Below are positions 24,848 through 33,099 of a DNA stretch of 64,000 bases, piece after piece. Below the pieces are notes generated by a model, which was not told the origin of the DNA, did no database searches, and saw only the letters and a program-made list of their open reading frames with translations. The stretch is from Mumia sp. ZJ1417 (lineage in GTDB: Bacteria; Actinomycetota; Actinomycetes; Propionibacteriales; Nocardioidaceae): assembly GCF_014127285.1 (NCBI RefSeq), contig NZ_CP059901.1, positions 124,001 to 188,000 on the forward strand. Reading direction: 5' to 3'. How positions within the stretch are numbered: position 1 is the first letter of the stretch; each line of letters opens with the position of its first letter. The translations under genes were made by a program, and so were the position numbers.

Positions 24848-26869
24848 ATGGACCACCGTCAGCGCAGTCGCGCTGCCATGAGCCGGACGATTGCGGCGAT
24901 CGCCGCCGGCGCACTCGTGCTCGGAACGACCACCGCTCTCGGAGCGGCCTCACCAGCGAACGCGGCGATCGGCGCCGTCGCGGCGGACGCGCCTGTCACG
25001 CAGGACATCACGCTCGACAAACCGGTGTACCGGACGCCATTCTTCCCGATCGCCACCGCGACGCTCGCGGCGAGCGGCGGGTCCGGCGAGATCACGTACT
25101 CCGCGGGCGCGATCACCGGCCCGAACGGGGACACCGGGGGCAACATCGAGATCGTCGGCGACACCGCCAAGATCAACATGAACCAGCAGGACCCGGTCGG
25201 CGAGTACTCGTTCCCCTACACCGCGACGGATAGTGCCGGCGAGTCCAGCACGTCGACGGTGCGGTTCAGCATCGAGAACCTGCTGGCGAACGTCCGCGAC
25301 CTGCGCTTCACGACCAGCAAGGACAAGCCGTTCGACGCGTGGCCGTACGCCCGCGATCCGGAGACCGGCGGGCCGTTCCCGTGGACGTGGACGGAGAACT
25401 CGTTCAGTTACGGCGAGCCCGAACACGGCGAGCTCGTCAAGTTCTTCACGCCGCCGGAGGACCCGAGCGACTCCGTCGCGTCGAACTTCGCGGCGATCCA
25501 GCACAAGATCACCTACGTCCCCGACCCGGGCTTCGTCGGCACGGACTCGTTCACCTACACGCTGACCGATGGAGACGGCGACGAGTCGACCGGCTCGATC
25601 ACCGTCGACGTCGTCGACCCGGGGACCACGGCGCGCGGCGTCCTGAACGACGTCCGCTACCGCTGTGCGTTCGCCATCCGCGCCAACATGGAAACGGGCG
25701 AGATCGGCAACGAGAACGATCCCGTCGACCCGGGGACGAGCAACCTCGTCAACATGGTCATGGGCGGTGACGTCACGTTCCGCGTGGACGTGAGGGCCCA
25801 CATGCCCACCACGCTCGCGCCGGGCGAGAAGTTCAAGGTGCGCGACACCGCGATCGACCTGAAGATGGCGCAGCCGATGGCCGAGCTGCTCGCCGGGAGC
25901 GACATCACCGCAGCGCCGGTCGACGCCCCGCCGCCGCTCGACGAGGCAGGCTTCGGCCAGATCGAGGTCGGCGGTGCTGCGACGGCGACGGCGGTGTTCA
26001 CGGAGTCGGCGACGGGCAAGTCGTACGAGGTGCCGATGTCCGGGCTGCGGTCCGCGATGGTGCCGATGTCGCTCCCGATCCCGTCCGACGGGGTCAGGAT
26101 CCCCGTCATGGGCGGACTTCCCGAGCTGACCGCGCCCAGGTCGGGCGAGCTCTCGGTGTCGATGCCGAAGAAGTTCTTCATCAACTCGATCCTCAACCCG
26201 GGCGTGCTCGGCGGGATGATCAAGAAGGTGGGGCTCGACTGCACGGCGATGGAGGGCGAGAGCCTCGTCATCGCAAGCGCGCCGATCGTGGACCCGGTCG
26301 CCTCGAAGGTGGCGGCGTCGGCGTCGACCGTGCGCTACGGCGTGGCCGCTCCGAAGGTGAATGTGTCGGTGGCGCCTGCCGGTGCGACGGGCACGGTCGA
26401 GGTCCGCAAGGGCACGACGGTTCTGGGCAAGGCTAAGGTCGCGGGCGGCAAGGCGTCGGTGACCCTGCCTCGTACGGCGCTGAAGCCTGGCGCGCACACG
26501 CTGTCGGTGCGGTACTCCGGTGACGTGCGGACGAAGGCCTCCACGGGGTCGGTGCGGGTGTCGGTGACCAAGGCCAAGGCCTCGCTGACGGCGAAGGTGA
26601 CGACCAAGAAGGTCGTGGCCAAGAAGACCCGCGCCAAGGTGCGCGTCACGGTGAAGGCGCCGGGTGTGAAGCCCGGTGGCACCGTCGCGATCTATGCCAA
26701 GGGCAAGAAGATCGGGACGGCGAAGGTCGGTTCCTCCGGCATCGCGACGGTCACGCTCAAGAAGTTGCCGAAGGCCGGCAAGGTCACCCTGAAGGTCCGC
26801 TACCTCGGCAGCGCGACCACCGGTGCGGCGACCAAGACGATCAAGGTCGCGGTCAAGAAGCGCCGCTGA
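24848..26869 (+). CDS. Large secreted protein with cadherin-like and Ig-like repeats
   Basis: A 673-residue exported protein. A signal peptide ends near GAASPANAA (about residue 38). Two extracellular sandwich segments follow, the second with FVGTDSFTYTLTDGDGDES, typical of cadherin-like Ig folds. A DUF6801-like middle (about residues 265-475) includes RVDVRAHMPTTLAPGE. Two C-terminal Ig-like repeats have the VEVRKGTTVLGKAKV and VAIYAKGKKIGTAKV patterns. The lysine-rich tail and the shared GGAGGGAGACC leader link it to the gene at 20226. It has no sortase or membrane anchor at the C-terminus. Adhesion or cell-surface function is inference. Confidence 0.72.
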   Translation: MDHRQRSRAAMSRTIAAIAAGALVLGTTTALGAASPANAAIGAVAADAPVTQDITLDKPVYRTPFFPIATATLAASGGSGEITYSAGAITGPNGDTGGNIEIVGDTAKINMNQQDPVGEYSFPYTATDSAGESSTSTVRFSIENLLANVRDLRFTTSKDKPFDAWPYARDPETGGPFPWTWTENSFSYGEPEHGELVKFFTPPEDPSDSVASNFAAIQHKITYVPDPGFVGTDSFTYTLTDGDGDESTGSITVDVVDPGTTARGVLNDVRYRCAFAIRANMETGEIGNENDPVDPGTSNLVNMVMGGDVTFRVDVRAHMPTTLAPGEKFKVRDTAIDLKMAQPMAELLAGSDITAAPVDAPPPLDEAGFGQIEVGGAATATAVFTESATGKSYEVPMSGLRSAMVPMSLPIPSDGVRIPVMGGLPELTAPRSGELSVSMPKKFFINSILNPGVLGGMIKKVGLDCTAMEGESLVIASAPIVDPVASKVAASASTVRYGVAAPKVNVSVAPAGATGTVEVRKGTTVLGKAKVAGGKASVTLPRTALKPGAHTLSVRYSGDVRTKASTGSVRVSVTKAKASLTAKVTTKKVVAKKTRAKVRVTVKAPGVKPGGTVAIYAKGKKIGTAKVGSSGIATVTLKKLPKAGKVTLKVRYLGSATTGAATKTIKVAVKKRR

Positions 26870-26882
26870 TGAGACGTCGGCG

Positions 26883-27052
26883 CCGCCCGTGATCGGACGG
26901 GCGGTGTCGTACGAGGCGGTCCCTGGTCTCACCCTCACGAGACCGGGGACCGCCGCCCTTTGGGGCGGCACGGCGTCCGGCGGCTCGCCAGGACGACGTG
27001 GCGCACCGCACCCGAGGCCCTCGGTCCCTCCCTCCGGGATCGGGGGCCTCGG
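26883..27052. terminator. Cluster of three hairpins between convergent genes
   Basis: Stems are at 26883-26904 (CCGCCCGT/ACGGGCGG), 26916-26953 (15 pairs with one G-T, loop ACCCTCAC) and 27012-27052 (CCGAGGCCC/GGGCCTCGG). They fill the gap between the Ig-like gene and the minus-strand dehydrogenase operon and probably terminate both. Confidence 0.5.
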
Positions 27053-27069
27053 TCGTTCGCTCAGCGCCG

Positions 27070-28572
27070 TCAGGGCAGCGCGAGCCGGCCGTCGACGCGG
27101 CGCGGGATGCGCCACGGGTTGTCGTCGCGCAGCGGCGCAGGAAGCGCTGACTCCGGCACCGACTGGTAGGTGACGGGCCGCGTGAAGCGGCTCAGCGCGG
27201 AGGCTCCGACCGACGTCGCGGTCGGGTCGGAGGTCGCAGGCCAGGGGCCGCCGTGGTGCTGCGCCCATGTGTACGCGACGCCGGTCGGGAAGTCGCCGAC
27301 GGTGACGCGCCCGGCCTTGGTGGAGAGCTGGGCGAGGAGGCCGGGCAGGTCCGGGTCGGACTCGCCGTCGGCCATGATCGCCGCAGCGAGCGTGCCCTGC
27401 AGGGCGTTGATCGTACGGGCGAGGTCCTCGTCGTCGCCGTACTCCGCGACGAGCGCGACCGGTCCGAAGCACTCTTCCAGCAGCCGGCTCCCCGGCTCCA
27501 GCGCGTCGAGCGGGACGGAGAGGACGGTGGACGCGACGGACCATCCGGCCTCGGGGCCGTCGACGGACGCGACGACCTCCGCACCGGCGTCGACGAGCTC
27601 GCCGACGCCCGTACGGGCTGCTGCGGCGATGCCCTCGGTGAGCGACCAGCCCTGGGGTGCGGCGTCGCGGAGCGCGTCGGCGACGGCGGCGGCGGCGCCT
27701 GAGCCGTGCGGGGCGAGCATGAGGCCGGGCTTCGTGCAGAACTGGCCGGTGCCCAGCGTGAACGAGCCGACGAAGCCCGACGCGATCTCGTCGAGGCGTG
27801 CGTCGGCCGCAGCGGCAGTCACCACCACGGGGTTGACGGTGCCCATCTCGGCGAAGACCGGGATCGGGGCCGTACGCCGCTCGGCCGCGTCTCGCAGCGC
27901 CATGCCTGCGCGCTGCGAGCCCGTGAACGCGACGGCGGTGATCTGCGGCTCCTCGACGAGCCGTACGCCGGCGTCGAAGCCGTGCACGATCCCGAAGACG
28001 CCGTCGGGCGCACCGGCCTCGCGCAGCGCGTCGGTCGCGAGCGCGCCGAGCCGCTGGCTGAGCAGTGGGTGCGCGGGGTGGCCCTTGACGACGACCGGGC
28101 AACCCGCGGCGAGCGCGGACGCGGTGTCGTTGCCGAGGACGCTGAACGCGAACGGGAAGTTGCTCGCGCCGAACACCGCGACCGGTCCGCGCGGCACGTT
28201 GACGCGGGCGAGCGCGGGGTTGGCTCCGGCCGCGTGGTCGATCGTGGCACCGAGGTACGAGCCCTCGATCGCGACATCGGCATAGAACCGCAGCTGTCCT
28301 GCCGCTCGGACGACCTCGCCCTCCAGACGAGGTCGCCCGAGCGCGGTCTCTTTGTCCGCGAGGTCCACGAGCTCGTCGCGCGCGGCCTCGAGGGCGTCGG
28401 CGATCGCGCCGGACCAGCGGGCGCGCTCGGTCGGTGGCATGGCGGCCACCTCCGTCGCGCACGCGGCGGCCGCGGCGACGATCGCGTCCACCTCGTCCGG
28501 TGGAGTCGCGGCGACCTCACCGTTCACGCCGCCGGTGCGCGGGTCGTACGAGACGTCGGTGGCCGCGGTCAT
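27070..28572 (-). CDS. Aldehyde dehydrogenase, NADP-dependent ketoglutarate-semialdehyde type
   Basis: A 500-residue dehydrogenase with general base Glu242 in FAEMGTVNP and catalytic Cys279 in GTGQFCTKPGL. These blocks match the 2,5-dioxovalerate (alpha-ketoglutarate semialdehyde) dehydrogenase branch rather than GabD. It ends the operon, overlapping the aminotransferase gene by ATGA. In this setting it may take over the role of succinate semialdehyde dehydrogenase. That substrate shift is inference. Confidence 0.78.
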   Translation of the reverse strand: MTAATDVSYDPRTGGVNGEVAATPPDEVDAIVAAAAACATEVAAMPPTERARWSGAIADALEAARDELVDLADKETALGRPRLEGEVVRAAGQLRFYADVAIEGSYLGATIDHAAGANPALARVNVPRGPVAVFGASNFPFAFSVLGNDTASALAAGCPVVVKGHPAHPLLSQRLGALATDALREAGAPDGVFGIVHGFDAGVRLVEEPQITAVAFTGSQRAGMALRDAAERRTAPIPVFAEMGTVNPVVVTAAAADARLDEIASGFVGSFTLGTGQFCTKPGLMLAPHGSGAAAAVADALRDAAPQGWSLTEGIAAAARTGVGELVDAGAEVVASVDGPEAGWSVASTVLSVPLDALEPGSRLLEECFGPVALVAEYGDDEDLARTINALQGTLAAAIMADGESDPDLPGLLAQLSTKAGRVTVGDFPTGVAYTWAQHHGGPWPATSDPTATSVGASALSRFTRPVTYQSVPESALPAPLRDDNPWRIPRRVDGRLALP

Positions 28573-29912
28573 GCGGGGAGGCCCTGCACGCCGGCCTCGA
28601 GCACGCCGAGCGCGTCGTCGAGCAGCGCGTCGCTGATCACCAGCGGCGGGAGCAGCCGGATCACGTTGCCGTACGTCCCGCACACCAGCACGAGCACTCC
28701 CGCCGCATGACAGTGTGCGGCGAGGGCCTGGGCGAAGCGCGGCGCCGGGTCCTTCGTGCCGGGCTCGACGAGCTCGATCGCGAGCATCGCCCCGCGGCCC
28801 CGTACGTCGCCGATCCGCCCACCGGACTCCGCGCGCATCTCCTCGAGCCGTGGCGTGACCCGCTGCTCGATCTGCGCCGCCCGCGCGACGAGCCCCTCGC
28901 TCTCGATGGTCTCGATCGCACCGAGCGCCGCCGCACACGCGACCGGGTTGCCGGCGTACGTGCCGCCGAGCCCGCCGGGCGCGACCGCGTCCATGATCTC
29001 GGCGCGCCCCGTCACCGCGGACAACGGCATGCCGCCGGCCAGCGCCTTCGCGGTCGTGATGAGGTCCGGGACGATGCCCTCGTGCTCGCTCGCGAACATG
29101 CGGCCCGTCCGCGCGAACCCGGTCTGGATCTCGTCCGCGACGAACAGGATGCCGTGCTCGCGCGCAAACTCGACCACGCCCGGCAAGAACCCCTCGGCCG
29201 GCACGATGAACCCGCCCTCGCCCTGGATCGGCTCGGCGACAATCGCGGCGACGTTGTGCGCGCCGATCTGCGTGAGCACGATGTCCTTGAGCGTAGCCAG
29301 GGCGTCGGCGGCGCACGCCTTCTCGTCGCCGTCGTAGCGGTACGGGTATGCCATCGGCGCGCGATAGACCTCCGGCGCGTACGGCCCGAAGCCCTCCTTG
29401 TAGGGCACGTTCTTGGCCGTCATCGTCATCGTCATCAGCGTGCGCCCGTGGTACGCGTGGTCGAGCACGACGATCGCCGGACGGCCCGTGGCCGCGCGCG
29501 CGATCTTCACCGCGTTCTCGACCGCCTCGGCGCCGGTGGAGAAGAGCGCCGTCCGCTTCTCGTGGTCGCCGGGCGTGAGGCGGTTGAGCGCCTCGGCGAC
29601 CTCGGTGAAGCCCTCGTACTCGGTGACCATGAAGCAGGTGTGCGTCATCTTCGCGGCCTGCTCGGCGATCCGCGCCACGACCTTCGGCGCTGCGGCCCCG
29701 ACGCTCGTGACGGCGATGCCCGAGCCCATGTCGATGAGCCGGTTGCCGTCGACATCGACGAGGAGCGCACCGTCCGCGTGATCGACGAACACCGGCAGCG
29801 TGATGCCGAAGCCGCGCGCCACCTGCTTCGCCCGGGCCTTGTGCAGCTCGACCGAGCGCGGCCCCGGGATCTCGGTCTTGAGGAGTCGTGCCTGGTCGGT
29901 CATCGTCGTCAT
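28569..29912 (-). CDS. gabT: 4-aminobutyrate aminotransferase
   Basis: A 447-residue class III aminotransferase. PLP-binding Lys289 is in TTAKALAGGMP, Asp260 in LFVADEIQTGFARTG, and the substrate-binding region FSTGAEAVENAVKIAR is present. It transfers the amino group of GABA to 2-oxoglutarate, giving succinate semialdehyde. The start is the ATG overlapping the upstream dehydrogenase stop; a second ATG three codons later is possible. The four-gene order (permease, aldehyde dehydrogenase, GabT, semialdehyde dehydrogenase) supports the role. Confidence 0.9.
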   Translation of the reverse strand: MTTMTDQARLLKTEIPGPRSVELHKARAKQVARGFGITLPVFVDHADGALLVDVDGNRLIDMGSGIAVTSVGAAAPKVVARIAEQAAKMTHTCFMVTEYEGFTEVAEALNRLTPGDHEKRTALFSTGAEAVENAVKIARAATGRPAIVVLDHAYHGRTLMTMTMTAKNVPYKEGFGPYAPEVYRAPMAYPYRYDGDEKACAADALATLKDIVLTQIGAHNVAAIVAEPIQGEGGFIVPAEGFLPGVVEFAREHGILFVADEIQTGFARTGRMFASEHEGIVPDLITTAKALAGGMPLSAVTGRAEIMDAVAPGGLGGTYAGNPVACAAALGAIETIESEGLVARAAQIEQRVTPRLEEMRAESGGRIGDVRGRGAMLAIELVEPGTKDPAPRFAQALAAHCHAAGVLVLVCGTYGNVIRLLPPLVISDALLDDALGVLEAGVQGLPA

Positions 29913-31354
29913 CCTTCGAGGTTCGCCATCACGTGCTTGATCCGCGTGTAGTCCTCCAGGCCGTACATGGACAGGTCCTTGCCGTATCCGGAGCTCTTGA
30001 ACCCACCATGCGGCATCTCGGCGACGAGCGGGATGTGCGTGTTGATCCAGACGCAGCCGAAGTCGAGCGCGTTGGACATCCGCAGGCCGCGCCCGAGGTC
30101 CTTGGTCCACACCGACGAGGCGAGCGCGTACGGCACGCCGTTGGCCTTCGCGATGGCCTCGTCCTCGTGCTCGAAGGTCTGCACGGTGATGACGGGGCCG
30201 AAGACCTCGCTCTGGATGAGCTCGTCCTCCTGCTGCAGGCCGTCGATGACCGTGGGCTCGATGTAGAAGCCGCGATCGCCCTGCCGGCCGCCCCCGGTCG
30301 TGACAGTGGCGTGGTCGGGGACGCGCGAGAGGAAGCCGAGGACACGCTCGAGCTGGTTCGCGTTGTTGACCGGCGGCACCCACGCGTCTTCGTCGTTGCT
30401 GCCGCGCCCGTACGAGGTGGTGGCGGCCTTCGCCTGCTCGGTGAGCGCCGCGACGAAGTCGTCGTGGACGCGCGGGTGGACGAGCACGCGCGTCGCGGCG
30501 GTGCAGTCCTGCCCGGCGTTGAAGTAGCCCGCGACTGCGATGCCCTCGGCCGCCGCCGCGATGTCCGCGTCGTCGAACACCACGACCGGCGCCTTGCCGC
30601 CGAGCTCGAGGTGCACGCGCTTGAGGTCGTGAGACGCCGCCTCGGCGACCTGCTTGCCCGCCCCCACCGAGCCGGTGATCGACACCATCGCCGGCGTCGG
30701 GTGCGAGACCACGGCGGCACCGGTCGTACGGTCGCCGCACACGACGTTGAGCGCGCCCGCGGGGAGGAACTCCGCGGCGATCTGCGCCATCAGCACCGTC
30801 GACACCGGCGTCGTGTCGCTCGGCTTGAGGACGACGGTGTTGCCCGCGGCCAGCGCCGGGGCGAACTTCCAGACGGCCATCATCATCGGGTAGTTCCACG
30901 GCGCCACCTGGCCGACCACGCCGACCGGCTCGCGGCGGATCCACGACGTGTGGCCGGCCATGTACTCGGCGGTGGCGCGCCCCTCGAGCACGCGCGCCGC
31001 GCCGGCGAAGAAGCGGATCTGGTCGACCATCGGCGGGATCTCCTCCGCCATGGTCACCGGGATCACCTTGCCGGTGTTGCGGCTCTCCGCCGCGACGAGC
31101 TCGTCGGCGCGCGCCTCGATCGCGTCGGCGATCTTGAGGAGGGCCTGCTGGCGCTCCGACGGCGTCGTGCGCCGCCAGGTGTCGAACGCCTTGGCCGCCG
31201 ACTCGTACGCGAGGTCGACGTCAGCCTGGCCGGACAGCGGCGCGTCGCCGTACGTCTCCCCGGTGGTCGGGTCGACGAGGTCGGTACGGCGTCCGTCCCG
31301 CGTGTCGACGAGCGCGCCGTCGACGAAGTTCTGGACGTGCACGGTGTCGGTCAT
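29909..31354 (-). CDS. Gamma-aminobutyraldehyde dehydrogenase (PatD-like)
   Basis: A 481-residue dehydrogenase with Glu250 in HLELGGKAPVVVFDDAD and Cys284 in NAGQDCTAATRV, a pattern characteristic of aminobutyraldehyde/betaine aldehyde dehydrogenases. It would oxidise 4-aminobutanal from putrescine to GABA, which the next gene consumes. AGGAG precedes the ATG. It overlaps gabT by ATGA. No putrescine aminotransferase or oxidase is in the window, so the upstream step is not covered. Confidence 0.85.
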   Translation of the reverse strand: MTDTVHVQNFVDGALVDTRDGRRTDLVDPTTGETYGDAPLSGQADVDLAYESAAKAFDTWRRTTPSERQQALLKIADAIEARADELVAAESRNTGKVIPVTMAEEIPPMVDQIRFFAGAARVLEGRATAEYMAGHTSWIRREPVGVVGQVAPWNYPMMMAVWKFAPALAAGNTVVLKPSDTTPVSTVLMAQIAAEFLPAGALNVVCGDRTTGAAVVSHPTPAMVSITGSVGAGKQVAEAASHDLKRVHLELGGKAPVVVFDDADIAAAAEGIAVAGYFNAGQDCTAATRVLVHPRVHDDFVAALTEQAKAATTSYGRGSNDEDAWVPPVNNANQLERVLGFLSRVPDHATVTTGGGRQGDRGFYIEPTVIDGLQQEDELIQSEVFGPVITVQTFEHEDEAIAKANGVPYALASSVWTKDLGRGLRMSNALDFGCVWINTHIPLVAEMPHGGFKSSGYGKDLSMYGLEDYTRIKHVMANLEG

Positions 31355-31379
31355 CCTCGATCTCCTGTGTCATCTCGTT

Positions 31380-31440
31380 GGTTGAGCCTGTCGAAACCCC
31401 GTTGGTTGGGCTAATCCCGTTGGTTGAGCCTGTCGAAACC
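31380..31440 (+). repeat. Two copies of the dispersed 19-bp repeat (family A)
   Basis: GGTTGAGCCTGTCGAAACC occurs at 31380-31398 and again at 31422-31440, in the gap between the aldehyde dehydrogenase and permease genes. The second copy is read in frame as the last residues of the permease (GFDRLNQRD), and the permease stop codon lies in the spacer between the copies. Confidence 0.9.
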
Positions 31441-32955
31441 CGACTCCCCCGGATACGGCGTGACGATGTTGAGCGCGTCGCCGTGGGCGGCGTCGGAGTG
31501 GCGGTACGGGCGGGCGAGCAGCATGTAGACGAGACCGACGCCGAGCACGATCGCGGCGCCGAGGGCGACGATCCAGTTGTCGTACCAGGGCACGTCAGGC
31601 GTACGGGGCCAGATCATGTTGAGCGAGGCCATCAGCTGGTAGGCGAGCGCGGCGATCGTGACGAGCAGGCCCCACCGGCCGAGGGTGAACGTGCCGGACG
31701 GCTTCCAGCCCTTCAGGCGCGCGCGCAGGGCAGCGGCGACGACCATCATGAACGCGAGATAGATGCCGAACGAGGCGAACGAGATGATCCGTATGAGCGC
31801 GTTGTCGGAGACCTGGGAGCCGAGGATGATGACGATCGGGATCAGCGCCGCGAGCGACAGCGCGTACGGGGGCACGTGTCGGGCGCTCGAGAACCGCTTG
31901 AGCAGTGCGCTGCCGGGCATCATGTCGTCGCGTGCATACGCATAGATCATGCGGCTCGCCGCGGCCTGCAGGCTGAGCACGCACGACAAGAACGAGATCA
32001 GCACGATCACGAGGACGATGCGGAAGCCGACCGACCCGAAGGCGTTCTCGAGGACGGTGCTGACCGGATCGGTGTCCTGCTCGGCGAACACGGCCGCGAA
32101 GCTGGGGACTCCGAGGATGAGCGCGAAGGTGATGAAGAAGGCCGCCGCGCCGCCGATGTAGATCGTCATCCGCATCGCCTTGGGGATCTGGCGACCCGGG
32201 TCCTTGACCTCCTCGGCCACGTCGCCGCAGGCCTCGAAGCCATAGAAGAGATAGAGGCCGATGAGCGCGGCGGCGGCGAACGCCGGGAAGTACGAGCCGT
32301 CGCCCTGGACGTCGTACGTGTCGAACAGCGCGCCGACGCTGTGGTGCCGCTCGGTGAGCAGCACCCAGATGCCGACGACGAGGGCGCCGACGAGCTCGGC
32401 GGCGAACCCGAAGAACGCGATCCTGGCGAGCAGCCTGGTGCCCCCGAGGTTGAGGAGGGTCGTGAGCACGATCAGGCCGATCGCGCACCAGACGGTGACG
32501 GCGGTGGTCCCGTCGATGCCGAGCACGATCGCGACGAAGGGTCCCGCGCCGTACGAGACGGCGGCGATCGTCACGGTCAGCGCGATCATGTAGACCCAGC
32601 CGGTCATCCACGCCCAGCGACGACCCCACAGGCGGCGCGCCCACGGGTAGACGCCGCCGGCGACCGGGTACTGCGCGACGACCTCGCCGAAGACGAGCGC
32701 GACCAGCAGCTGTCCGAGAGCCGCGAGCACGATCGCCCAGATCATCGGCGGCCCGCCCTGCGCGAGCGACGTACCGAACAGGGAGTAGACGCCGACGACC
32801 GGCGAGAGATAGGTGAACCCGAGGGCGAAGTTGCCCCAGAAGTTCATGTCGCGCTTGAAGTCGGAGGTGTAGCCGAGCGAGGCGAGGTGGGCGTCGTCGG
32901 CGGTGTGGGACGCGGGTTCGTGGGACGCAGTGGGATCGAGCGGCGAAGTCGTCAC
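31411..32955 (-). CDS. APC-superfamily amino acid/polyamine permease
   Basis: A 514-residue permease with about twelve membrane segments. The N-terminal region (DDAHLASLGYTSDFKRDMNFW, TM1 FALGFTYLSPVVGVYSLFG) resembles the amino acid/choline/GABA transporter branch of APC carriers. It starts at GTG after GAGGGAGA. It probably imports GABA or putrescine for the genes downstream. The C-terminal nine residues come from the dispersed repeat and are likely not ancestral. It is transcribed divergently from the PucR regulator. Confidence 0.83.
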   Translation of the reverse strand: MTTSPLDPTASHEPASHTADDAHLASLGYTSDFKRDMNFWGNFALGFTYLSPVVGVYSLFGTSLAQGGPPMIWAIVLAALGQLLVALVFGEVVAQYPVAGGVYPWARRLWGRRWAWMTGWVYMIALTVTIAAVSYGAGPFVAIVLGIDGTTAVTVWCAIGLIVLTTLLNLGGTRLLARIAFFGFAAELVGALVVGIWVLLTERHHSVGALFDTYDVQGDGSYFPAFAAAALIGLYLFYGFEACGDVAEEVKDPGRQIPKAMRMTIYIGGAAAFFITFALILGVPSFAAVFAEQDTDPVSTVLENAFGSVGFRIVLVIVLISFLSCVLSLQAAASRMIYAYARDDMMPGSALLKRFSSARHVPPYALSLAALIPIVIILGSQVSDNALIRIISFASFGIYLAFMMVVAAALRARLKGWKPSGTFTLGRWGLLVTIAALAYQLMASLNMIWPRTPDVPWYDNWIVALGAAIVLGVGLVYMLLARPYRHSDAAHGDALNIVTPYPGESGFDRLNQRD

Positions 32956-33080
32956 GGGAATCTCCCTCGGAGCAAGCCGGGCAGTGCGCGGCGACCTCGT
33001 CGCACACGGGGGTGTCAAGCAGGCTAGGAGCGACGGCTGCTCGTGGGTCCCTGCCGAAACGGTGCGCGGATGCTGCATGG

Positions 33081-33099
33081 CATGGACACTGTGTCCATG
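33081..33099. promoter_or_regulatory. 19-bp perfect palindrome at the PucR start
   Basis: CATGGACAC and GTGTCCATG flank a single T. The right arm contains the probable ATG (33097) of the regulator. It lies in the divergent interval with the permease gene and could be bound by the PucR protein to control itself and the operon. Confidence 0.55.

Noticed and set aside
26916-26953. Riboswitch candidate
   Set aside because: A simple long hairpin between convergent genes fits a terminator better; no conserved multi-helix core is visible.
24950-28462. 1170-codon minus-strand frame opposite the Ig-like gene and across the dehydrogenase gene
   Set aside because: It crosses the terminator cluster and several real genes, with shadow-type composition.
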